Positions 38,472 through 46,291 of a stretch of DNA of 64,000 nt are shown in pieces. The translations under genes and the position numbers were made by a program. The notes under the pieces were generated by a model. It worked only from the letters and a program-made list of their open reading frames with translations, made no database searches and was not told the origin of the DNA. How positions within the stretch are numbered: position 1 is the stretch's first letter; every line of letters starts with the position of its first letter. Origin of the DNA: Burkholderia anthina (lineage in GTDB: Bacteria > Pseudomonadota > Gammaproteobacteria > Burkholderiales > Burkholderiaceae); contig NZ_LNJP01000003.1 of the NCBI RefSeq assembly GCF_001547525.1, positions 620,001-684,000 of the forward strand, in the 5' to 3' direction.

Positions 38472-38927
38472 TCAGCAACGGATAATCTCCTTGCTCACAC
38501 GCCTAATTCGAAACAAGATGGCCATTTTTTTGACGTACACCCCACTCGGAGAACCCTGATATATCACGTAATCATATGTTCCAACCCTGAATTTCACTTG
38601 CACAAAATTCAAGCTTCCGATGGAAATATCGCTCATACCGAAATACCTTCCCGGAGGGTACGGTTTATTCGGAAACTGTAGATCGATATGGTCTGGCCTA
38701 CCATACCTGTACTGAACATATCCATTGTCTGGAGAAACGTTACCCGATGCACACAATGAGACCATCTTTTCACCCAATGAGCAGCTGAAATAAATTTCCT
38801 CGTGCGGCTGACACAACGTAACTTCATCTGCATATGCGCAGCCTCCAACACCAAATGCAAAAATCGCCCCAAATCGACCAACCAAAGTACTGCGCGAGCC
38901 ACAAATCAATCGACCTCCTTCTTCCAT
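38472..38927 (-). pseudogene. Immunity-like paralogue (copy D), frameshifted near the 3' end
   Basis: A 151-codon frame with a hydrophobic export segment (FGAIFAFGVGGCAYA) and the family core LCQPHEEIYFSCSLGEKMVSLCASGNVSPDNGYVQYRYG in pieces. At 38525-38531 there is a run of seven A on the coding strand. In the frame as read the end is VKKMAILFRIRR; with an eighth A it would be VYVKKNGHLVSN and stop, matching the paralogues' VSKNGKLV. The start codon is uncertain. So the copy is either a pseudogene, slippage-dependent, or affected by a base-call error. Confidence 0.65.
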
Positions 38928-38957
38928 TAGTTTCAGCCCCCAGACAGTTAGCGCTTA

Positions 38958-39458
38958 CTAATACACATCAACCTCAGAAGGCAATACCCATTTCACCCCA
39001 ACCGACACATTATCCGAGAAGTTTTTGTACTTCGATGATCGACATTCTTGATCCATAATCACCCTTCCATTTCTCGAAACGTACACCCCTCCCGGCCAAA
39101 CGGAAGATACAACATACACGTAAGCTCCATTTGTTATTTTTAAATGAAGACCACGGATACTACCCTCCGACACATCGGATATTGAAAACAAATTACCCGA
39201 ACCAATATTCCCCTCCGAAATCTCCAAGAAACCACCATTTCTTCCATATCGATATTTTATATATCCCCTCCCGGGCCCATAGTTATTCTTCGCGCAAATT
39301 GAAATCACTTTCTCATTTGCGAGCGGACAACTAAAATAAATATCCTCATCTACTCGGCACAGAGTTTCTTCGTCCCTCACCGCACCGACTCCAGCGCCGG
39401 CCACACTAATTTTCGCCACGCACAAGAGAATTACAAAAGCAAATTTCCTACTTGTCAT
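38958..39458 (-). CDS. Exported immunity-like protein (copy C, intact)
   Basis: A 166-residue protein with an N-terminal signal peptide (FAFVILLCVAKISVAGAG) and the family core LCRVDEDIYFSCPLANEKVISICAKNNYGPGRGYIKYRYG in pieces, followed by GVYVSRNGRVIMDQECRSSKY. It is the only full-length in-frame member of the local family. Periplasmic location, small size and position downstream of a T6SS effector point to an immunity protein. Low GC relative to the window and no known fold recognised. Its toxin partner would be the lost orphan effector rather than the GH108 effector, by inference. Confidence 0.65.
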   Translation of the reverse strand: MTSRKFAFVILLCVAKISVAGAGVGAVRDEETLCRVDEDIYFSCPLANEKVISICAKNNYGPGRGYIKYRYGRNGGFLEISEGNIGSGNLFSISDVSEGSIRGLHLKITNGAYVYVVSSVWPGGVYVSRNGRVIMDQECRSSKYKNFSDNVSVGVKWVLPSEVDVY

Positions 39459-39692
39459 ATCAACCCCTGCCAGCCGCGAATAGACATGAAATTATTTCTC
39501 CGATCAACAATATCCGACATATTTTCATCAGAAATTGGCCGGTGAGGGCAGCGACCCAAAAGTCCGAAATTTACAATTCTGTTATGCCACCTACATCTAC
39601 GCTCGCATCATCACGATCAGAAATCTTATACAATTTACTATGGCCCCAGTATCTAGCAGCTGACTAGTTGCACGTTTTTTCGTAGCACGAAT
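39459..39692. other. Low-GC gap within the immunity array
   Basis: About 230 bases of AT-rich sequence between copies B and C with no coding frame of the family. It probably holds decayed sequence. Confidence 0.4.
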
Positions 39693-39980
39693 TCAATTAT
39701 CTATATTAATATGATCGAATACTCTTCCCGATTGCTCCTTGTACTCACTATCACAATACGCGTCGGCCAAATTGAGCTTCGCAACCGCCCGATCCGGAAA
39801 GTCTGAAATGATCCTTTCGGGAAGAGGAATAGCGTCATACACCCTTCCATTTTTCGAAATATAGAATTTAAGGCCATTGATGCCGCTAGCATTTCGAGAA
39901 TCCAAATAGTCGACAAACTCATAAATACTATAATTCTTAAAACAAACACGAAAGCCACGAACCGCAACATCTCGCGACAT
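39693..39980 (-). pseudogene. N-terminally truncated immunity-like fragment (copy B)
   Basis: A 95-codon frame without a signal peptide or the FSC/SVCA cysteine core, but with GLKFYISKNGRVYDAIPL, matching the YVSKNG segment of the neighbouring copies. It lies 42 bases after copy A and looks like a 3' remnant. It could alternatively be a diverged small gene. Confidence 0.4.
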
Positions 39981-40022
39981 CTAAGATCGATTTAAAACAA
40001 TCGAAACATAGATTCCCCACCT

Positions 40023-40549
40023 CTACTTCCCATGCTGATCAAGCTTATCGGTGTTATCCACGACCCCATATTCCACACCACTTCGAACAGCTTTATCGAA
40101 CGGGATATATGCATTGCCTTCGCAAATCTGATCGAATACCAGCTTCCCATTTTTAGAAACATAAATTTCCCCAGGCACGAGCGCATTTGAGACTACGTAG
40201 GTGTAGGGCCCGCTCGTAAACTTTAGATGACTACCTAAGCCTTCAGAGAGCCTTGAGACATCAATGATCGAAATTTTTCCGCGCGGGTGTAAGAGTTCGC
40301 CAGGGTGCTTGTATTCAATATTACTCTGCGTCCCAAAGCGATATTGCACATATCCATGATCGGGTGACGAGTTGTTAGACGCGCAAACTGATGCAATTTT
40401 TTTGAGCCTTGTAATTCGCAACTAAAATAGCCTACTTCACCATGGCGGCAGAGACTCCACGCATATATATAATCAGCCCCCCTAGCACAGACAATGTCGC
40501 TGAAAATGGTTGCAGCCGTCAAGGCAACCACCTTTGCAATCATTCTCAT
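40023..40549 (-). pseudogene. Immunity-like paralogue (copy A), split by a frameshift at an A7 run
   Basis: The N-terminal part starts at MRMIAKVVALTAATIF, a signal peptide, whose ATG overlaps the stop of the upstream effector fragment (ATGA). It continues to SLCRHGEVGYFSCELQGSKK. At the seven-A run (plus strand T7, 40397-40403) the frame is lost; the other frame carries KKIASVCASNNSSPDHGYVQYRFG and EIYVSKNGKLVFDQICEGNAYI to its stop at 40023. One extra A would restore a protein of about 175 residues. Either a pseudogene, a slippage gene or a sequencing error. Confidence 0.7.
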
Positions 40550-40910
40550 ACAAGACCACCCCATACATGAATTTCGAAGAAGTGTGCTCTTCTACCACCA
40601 ATACTTTCCGCTTTCACCTTATCGATCTTCGCTTTAAATAACCCTAGGCTGATCACCTTGATTATGGAGTCAAAGACATCGCCCCGATCTGCAAGACTAT
40701 AGAGACCGTCGATAACCCAGAAGAAGCACGCTGACCAGACTGCATATTTATCGTGCTCAACGGTGAATCGGGTTGAAGCATCGGACGCACCATTGTCTTT
40801 ACGCAAAACGAAAATGCGAACGACAGTTGCTTCGGAGCAAGCTTGGCAGGCGTCGACATGGGCAGCGGCACTCGCTTCGGCGCTTTTCTCGATTTGCGCT
40901 TGGTTGCCAT
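40546..40910 (-). pseudogene. Orphan effector fragment: duplicated 5' end fused to another C-terminal tail
   Basis: The first 30-odd codons (MATKRKSRKAPKRVP, KQLSFAFSF) copy the start of the full effector (MATKRTSKNAPKRAT, KKLSFAFPF). A one-base deletion then shifts the frame; in the new frame NGASDASTRFTVEHDKY again copies the effector (NGASDASTRFTDEHDIY). The following 55 codons (YAVWSACFFWVIDGLYSLADRG to HFFEIHVWGGLV) are unlike the main effector. The stop overlaps the start of immunity-like copy A (ATGA). It looks like a second effector whose middle was deleted, leaving the toxin tail beside its immunity gene. Confidence 0.7.
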
Positions 40911-40946
40911 AGTCAGGTCACTCCGAAAACCGACTCTCTATGCTTC

Positions 40947-41396
40947 TTACTTCATCCTCTTCATCATTAATCGATGTGGTATCAAGATAGCGTCTTTAGG
41001 GGCATAAAACTCCCCTCCTCTCGGGTTTCTGGTGACATGCCAAATTAGATAACCGTCGACTACTCTCAGAATAGCGCCTCCGTCCTTTGCCCCGAAAAAT
41101 GAATGGAAATTTACGAATGACGACTTCCCAGAATCGTCAACAATTCCATGGATATTATTATTTTCCTCGTTATCGCAATCTATCTTATTACCGTTTTGCG
41201 CCACAGCACAATACTGCCCGTAAATCTTACCGTCCTTTTCTTTTAAATCAATTGAAAACGTCATTGTTCCAGATGAACTACTCCAGCCCCACTCGCCGAC
41301 AAACGAGTCTACGGAAGACGCGTGTCCACCGGCCGAAATCACAGCGAAGACACACCCAAAAATCCGTTTCATCATTTTATTCACGAAATTTGTCAT
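40947..41396 (-). CDS. Putative immunity protein of the GH108 effector
   Basis: A 149-residue protein with a signal peptide (MMKRIFGCVFAVISAGGHAS) and a mature part rich in beta strands (GEWGWSSSSGTMTFSIDLKEKDGKIYGQYCAV, LIWHVTRNPRGGEFYAPKD). The ATG overlaps the effector stop (ATGA), which decides the start and implies strict coupling. A periplasmic protein directly behind a T6SS muramidase is expected to protect the cell from its own and sibling toxin. It is not related in sequence to the A-E family downstream. I do not recognise the family. Confidence 0.72.
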   Translation of the reverse strand: MTNFVNKMMKRIFGCVFAVISAGGHASSVDSFVGEWGWSSSSGTMTFSIDLKEKDGKIYGQYCAVAQNGNKIDCDNEENNNIHGIVDDSGKSSFVNFHSFFGAKDGGAILRVVDGYLIWHVTRNPRGGEFYAPKDAILIPHRLMMKRMK

Positions 41397-43864
41397 TCGT
41401 AACCTAGGCACCGATCAACTCTCCTTATCCACCCTTCCAAAAATTTGTATTTTTTATTGGGCTTCCCTTTTTTATCATATGCCAGCGACGTATAATACTG
41501 CTTTCTGAGCGATCCAATTCTCTGCACAAGCTCATCTTGATTTGCAATGGAATTTATTTTATTAATAAAATCCTTTGACATTACGTTGTTTTGTGCAATT
41601 TCCACAGAATATTCCACAGCAAGAAGTTCCTGTATTTTCCTAACAGCCTGCCCAGATGTTATTGTCCAGTCGTATATATTAAGAGCAGTCTTTTCATTGA
41701 AGATCCCACAAAAACCTCGAGGCTCCCAATACCGCTTCAGGTATATCGCTTTGGCCTGATCATCGGTCAGCGCTTTCAAATTTTCCAACGTCGGCTCAAC
41801 ACCGACGTCTTTTTCGGCATACGCTTCCCAAGTAGCCCACGCGATACCTTTGTTGGTAGCCCCTCCAGGATCATTTGGATCATCCACGAACCCTCCCTCA
41901 TTGAAAAGAATTATCTTTGATACTTTTTCAAATCGGGCCTTACAATCACACTCGAGCGCGAAGTTTGCTACTAATCCAATTGAATTAATGTGGTAAACAT
42001 CCCACCTTGGAAAGTTCGAAACACCAGCCCCCACCTCATCCCACCACGCCAACTTCTCGATCCGCTTCCGCTCTTCCTCATGCTGCGGCTTAGGCCCCGT
42101 CTGCTTCTCCAACCCGGCGATCAACGGCTTCCACTTCGACGGATTCGCCCACTCGCTCTCGTGCTTGACGATCAGTCGCGACGCCGCTTGCATCAACCAC
42201 GGATATCCGTCCCGTTCGCCTGTCGACAACGTGCAAAGCTCGTCAGCCGCGCGGCTACCATCACCCCTCTTGTACAGTGCGTCGTATACCTTGAGCATCA
42301 ACGGACTGAGCTTCGAACACGATGCGAGATCAGGCGCATTCGCACCGCTCGCGTAATCAATCCATGATTGCGTCGTCGCAAAAATCGTATGTGCCGGATC
42401 GTGGGTATCTGCCAAACACTCGAAGTCGATCCACTTCTGTGCGAACTCACGGGTCACTCGCCCGCCAGCAAAGTTGAAATCACACACCCAGCCTTCAATC
42501 GCGTGCCCGTGGGCGTTCACGCCGTCGACATGCCACCAGCTCACCGGATAACCTGGATCGGGATTCGGTCCGGGCACCGGAACACGCCGTCTCGAATCAC
42601 GCGCCAGCTCGGCGAGCGAGTACACCTGCACACGGTCTGTTTTTCGCGATTGCGGGTCTGCGCCCTGTACAAATTCATTGTCCAGCGTACGCTGATACAG
42701 CACCGTACCCGGCTCAATTCGCAGAATGGTCGGTTCCGACGGAAGCCCGAGCTCGGCCCAGTCCTCCTTGCGCGAACCATGTTGGCTAACCCATGCACGC
42801 CCTTGCTCAAGGAACGACTGGATGCTGTCATCACAGAAAACCTCGATGTGCGCCATTCGAACGCCCGAGCTACGTTGATTCAACGAGTCGTATCGCCCCA
42901 GGTGTCCGATCAGATCCCCCGCCTTGATTGGAATGCCGGGTGTGTCGCCAGGCTTGGCTTGATCCGTTACCACGACAACCCGATCGAACATCGCGTCCTC
43001 AACAGCCTCCTCGGCAACCGGCCCGCCATTTTCCTGGCCGAGAAAAACCCATCCACCGATCGCACTCGACGGCTCGACATAACCGCCCGCGTGTTGCGGA
43101 TACAGCGATGCCCCGTGTAGATCCGTCAGTTGCCCCCACACCTTCCCGTGCTTCGTCTCAATCTTCCCGATGCCGACGCTGGTCCCCTGAGGCACGATGC
43201 CAATAGGCGCACCGTTCGGAGCCTTGCGGACTCGCAACCCCTGCTGCGCCGGATCGGGAGCCTGTCCGTTTTTTCCCGACACCGGTTTATCCTGCGCATA
43301 CTGCGTCACCCGCCATTGCCGCGGCCAATACGACGGCTTCTCCCGTTTCGGGAAATTTGCGTAGTCCTCCCAGGACATCAGGTGCATATACAAGCTGTAG
43401 AACGTCAGCTTGGTATCCCGCGGGAACTCCATCGTATGCCGCACCAGCGCGAAGCCCGTGCTATACGGCGCTTCATACGGCGCCCCACTATCGGCAGCCG
43501 CCATTTCGCTGACTGGATAGGTCTTGTTGGCGCGAAACGCAATCAGCATACCGTCGGCGATACAGCGCAATCCCCCGTCGAGGTCCAGCGACTGGCCCGC
43601 ACCGGCCTCCGTGATATGGATGCCGCCGTGCCACATGCCGTTGCTGCTCGACAGATAGGTGCCGGACGGTTCACGCTCGGCCAGCAGCCGATAGATATCG
43701 TGCTCATCGGTGAATCGGGTTGAAGCATCGGACGCGCCATTGCCTTTACGCAAGAACGGAAATGCGAACGACAGTTTCTTCAGAGCAGGCTTGGCAGGCG
43801 TCCGCGTTGACTTGGGCGGCGTCGCTCGCTTCGGCGCATTTTTCGATGTGCGTTTGGTCGCCAT
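41393..43864 (-). CDS. T6SS cell-wall effector: M23-like/SH3 N-terminal half with GH108 muramidase
   Basis: An 823-residue protein read directly after vgrG. After a basic N-terminus there is a peptidase M23-like region (MWHGGIHITEAG, FYSLYMHL, later GDLIGHLGRYD and RMAHIEVF) interrupted by an SH3-like segment (GLRVRKAPNGAPIGIVPQG). The last 190 residues match GH108 N-acetylmuramidases: FNEGGFVDDPNDPGGATNKGI with the presumed catalytic Glu656, then the PG-binding-3-like tail. It should cleave peptidoglycan glycan strands in the target periplasm. The M23 part lacks the full HLHFE site and may be structural. GC content falls near residue 612, at the start of the toxin half. The ATG lies eight bases after vgrG with a GGAG site. 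Confidence 0.85.
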   Translation of the reverse strand: MATKRTSKNAPKRATPPKSTRTPAKPALKKLSFAFPFLRKGNGASDASTRFTDEHDIYRLLAEREPSGTYLSSSNGMWHGGIHITEAGAGQSLDLDGGLRCIADGMLIAFRANKTYPVSEMAAADSGAPYEAPYSTGFALVRHTMEFPRDTKLTFYSLYMHLMSWEDYANFPKREKPSYWPRQWRVTQYAQDKPVSGKNGQAPDPAQQGLRVRKAPNGAPIGIVPQGTSVGIGKIETKHGKVWGQLTDLHGASLYPQHAGGYVEPSSAIGGWVFLGQENGGPVAEEAVEDAMFDRVVVVTDQAKPGDTPGIPIKAGDLIGHLGRYDSLNQRSSGVRMAHIEVFCDDSIQSFLEQGRAWVSQHGSRKEDWAELGLPSEPTILRIEPGTVLYQRTLDNEFVQGADPQSRKTDRVQVYSLAELARDSRRRVPVPGPNPDPGYPVSWWHVDGVNAHGHAIEGWVCDFNFAGGRVTREFAQKWIDFECLADTHDPAHTIFATTQSWIDYASGANAPDLASCSKLSPLMLKVYDALYKRGDGSRAADELCTLSTGERDGYPWLMQAASRLIVKHESEWANPSKWKPLIAGLEKQTGPKPQHEEERKRIEKLAWWDEVGAGVSNFPRWDVYHINSIGLVANFALECDCKARFEKVSKIILFNEGGFVDDPNDPGGATNKGIAWATWEAYAEKDVGVEPTLENLKALTDDQAKAIYLKRYWEPRGFCGIFNEKTALNIYDWTITSGQAVRKIQELLAVEYSVEIAQNNVMSKDFINKINSIANQDELVQRIGSLRKQYYTSLAYDKKGKPNKKYKFLEGWIRRVDRCLGYE

Positions 43865-43872
43865 GGTCGGGC

Positions 43873-46212
43873 TTACTCCGAAAAACCGAAATTCAGTGTG
43901 TTCTTCACGTCCTTTGGCGGCGCCGAGGACCACATCGGAAACTTGAAACTCCCGCCGTCGGCGTCATTGACGGTCAGGTCGCCTTTCAGCTCGATTTCCC
44001 CCGCAGGACTCCCGAGCACGATCTTTCCGCCTGACAGCTTGATATAGGCACCCGAGCCATCACCGATCGTGACGCCTTTACGACCGGTTATCGTGATTCC
44101 GCCATCCGAAGAACACACGTGCACGTCCTGCATCGCCATCAATTCCATGCCGTCGCCTTGCGCCTGAATCTGCACCTTGCCCTTTGCCGCGAAGAGTCGA
44201 ATTCCCAGCCTCGCCGCGAAGAACGAAATCGCTTCACCGGCCGCCGCGGTGATACGCTTCATGACGCCGATGTCCAATCCTTCGCCGGCCGTAATGAACA
44301 TCTGCTTGCGTGCAGCAACCTGAACGTGCTGCCCGCTCGCGATGCCGACACCCTCCGGCGCGCTTGCGACAATGACGGGCTTCTGGAGGCGGCTCAACTT
44401 CTGCTCGATCAGTACGCGTTGCTGATTGGCCGCAGCCTGTAGTGCCTTTGCGGCGTTCGCGGCATCATTGAGAGAGCGCAGAATTTCTTCAGCCTGTGCG
44501 AACGTTGCATCCGCGTTTTGCATCGCGAGCTGCTCGCCGGCCGCCCCAGGTTGCGCTTCGGCCGATACGAGCACGCCGTCTGCCGCCCGGATCGACGCAT
44601 GACCATCGGTAGCGAGTTCAGCCCCCGTTCCGCGCGCGTTGCGATCGATGTCGACCATGAAGCCGAGATTCAGCTGGCTTGCCCGGAACGGCGTGATTAG
44701 ATGGACATGCTCGTTGCCCTCCCTATCCTCCATCCGCAACTCATTGCGCGCCGCCGTCCGAATAAGATTCCGCGTATGGTTCAGGTTGTTGACCAGATCC
44801 GGATGCACGCTGTCATGCATCGCCCCGATGATCACCGGCCGGTTCGGATCGCCGTCCGTATGGACGATCGCCACTTCCGCCCCGTCGATCAACGGAAAGT
44901 GATGCCCATAATCGCCACCGCTATACGGCTTCGCCAACCGCACCGGCCGGCTCGTCCCACCCGGGCTCCATTCATCGAGATCGAACGGCAGCTTGATCAC
45001 GTACCAGCCCTGCTCGGTCAGGTACGCATACTTGTAGTTGCCTGGCGACGTAATCCGCGCCGGCAGAATCCCGTCGACCACCGGCCGCGAAATCGAGGCC
45101 ATCGACGTGCGCCACACGCGATCCGACGGAATCCCCTCGAACGCCACCCAGTACGATTCGTTCCGCCCGCCGTGCGACTCGACCGACGTCACGAAAACCC
45201 CATGTTTCGCATCGGCCGGCTTCGGCTCGACGCGCATGACCTCGCCGGCTTCGAGCCAGAACGGATTGCCCGTTCCCTTGAACGTGATCTGCCCGGCCAG
45301 ATAGGCCTCGTGCCGCAACCGCGCCACCCGCTTGCCCTCTTCGGGCGTCTCGTAATGCTCGCCCCAGCGATAATCGACGGCGTTCGTCGTCTTGTCGTCG
45401 CGCGCCGTGTTTTCCTCGACCAGCAGCGACACCCCGGCCTGTCGATGGTTGTAGTCATGCAGCCGCACGGCCTCCGGCACGCGCTTCATCTCGCGCCCGA
45501 GCGTCTTGATCGCATCCGCACCGACGCTCTCCAGCCCCGAATCACGCCGATACGGCACCGTGCGCTGCTTGCGCGCATACGCATCGAGATCGTCGCCGAA
45601 CACCACCACCGCGCGATCCTTCTTCTGCTCCCAGCGAAACCAGATCCCCTCTTCCGCACACATGCGCCGGATGAACGCGAACGTAGTCTCGTGATACTGC
45701 GTCACGTATTCACGGCGCTTGTACTGCCCGCGCAACTGGAACTGAAAATCCACCCCCGCGCGATAACCGTAGTGCCGAAGCGTGTCGGTCACGATCTCCT
45801 CGACCGACTGCTTCTGAAACAAGCGGCTGGTCACGCCGCGATCGAGATCCGCGAGCGCCGGTTCCAGCACGACGCGGTAGCGCGTTTCGTCCGCCGAAGT
45901 CTCAAGCTCGTCGAATTGCGTGATCACACCATGAACCGTATACGCCGCCGGCTTCGTACTGAACCGAGCCGCGTTCTCTCCGAACATCTTTCGCAGGTAA
46001 TCCATGCCCGGGTCGATCGGATCGGCAACGAACTTCGCCGGCCGGCCCAGCACTTGGTCCATTGGAATCCCGGCCACGGGGCTTGTGAATTCGATCTCGT
46101 ACCGATAAAGCTGGCTCACGCGGTCCAGCCCCGTGAACTTCAGGATCGAGAACGGCGCCGGATGCGGCGCCAGCTTCAATTCATAAGCCTGCGTAGGCAA
46201 AATCATCGACAT
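43873..46212 (-). CDS. vgrG: VgrG, T6SS spike protein
   Basis: A 779-residue VgrG (TssI): gp27-like domain in the first 380 residues (FSILKFTGLDRVSQLYRYEIEF, HETTFAFIRRMCAEEGIWFRWE), gp5-like OB fold (PARITSPGNYKYAYLTEQGWYVIKLPFD, WSPGGTSRPVRLAKPYSGGDYG), then a DUF2345-type beta-helix (ASGQHVQVAARKQMFITAGEG, GGKIVLGSP). No extra enzymatic domain follows, so the toxin is delivered as the separate downstream effector. MSMILPTQ was taken as the start. Confidence 0.94.
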   Translation of the reverse strand: MSMILPTQAYELKLAPHPAPFSILKFTGLDRVSQLYRYEIEFTSPVAGIPMDQVLGRPAKFVADPIDPGMDYLRKMFGENAARFSTKPAAYTVHGVITQFDELETSADETRYRVVLEPALADLDRGVTSRLFQKQSVEEIVTDTLRHYGYRAGVDFQFQLRGQYKRREYVTQYHETTFAFIRRMCAEEGIWFRWEQKKDRAVVVFGDDLDAYARKQRTVPYRRDSGLESVGADAIKTLGREMKRVPEAVRLHDYNHRQAGVSLLVEENTARDDKTTNAVDYRWGEHYETPEEGKRVARLRHEAYLAGQITFKGTGNPFWLEAGEVMRVEPKPADAKHGVFVTSVESHGGRNESYWVAFEGIPSDRVWRTSMASISRPVVDGILPARITSPGNYKYAYLTEQGWYVIKLPFDLDEWSPGGTSRPVRLAKPYSGGDYGHHFPLIDGAEVAIVHTDGDPNRPVIIGAMHDSVHPDLVNNLNHTRNLIRTAARNELRMEDREGNEHVHLITPFRASQLNLGFMVDIDRNARGTGAELATDGHASIRAADGVLVSAEAQPGAAGEQLAMQNADATFAQAEEILRSLNDAANAAKALQAAANQQRVLIEQKLSRLQKPVIVASAPEGVGIASGQHVQVAARKQMFITAGEGLDIGVMKRITAAAGEAISFFAARLGIRLFAAKGKVQIQAQGDGMELMAMQDVHVCSSDGGITITGRKGVTIGDGSGAYIKLSGGKIVLGSPAGEIELKGDLTVNDADGGSFKFPMWSSAPPKDVKNTLNFGFSE

Positions 46213-46240
46213 CGACTCTCTCGGTTGCGCAAACAGGCGG

Positions 46241-46272
46241 TGCCGCCGGGGCAACCATCGTCACCCCGGCGG
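46241..46272 (-). repeat. Hairpin between tssC and vgrG
   Basis: Nine-base perfect arms CCGCCGGGG and CCCCGGCGG with a loop of about 14 bases, 20 bases past the tssC stop and 29 bases ahead of vgrG. No T-run. Possibly limits transcription or protects the 3' end of the tssBC message. Confidence 0.45.
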
Positions 46273-46291
46273 TTCGCCATCACACGTCGGA

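Noticed and set aside
39701..39970. Hydrophobic 89-codon frame overlapping immunity fragment B
   Set aside because: It overlaps the frame that carries the family YISKNGRV motif; the hydrophobic start looks like a signal peptide but nothing family-like follows.
38129..41400. Prophage or insertion sequence as the source of the low-GC island
   Set aside because: No transposase, integrase, terminal inverted repeats or target duplications are visible; duplicated effector and immunity sequences explain the content better.
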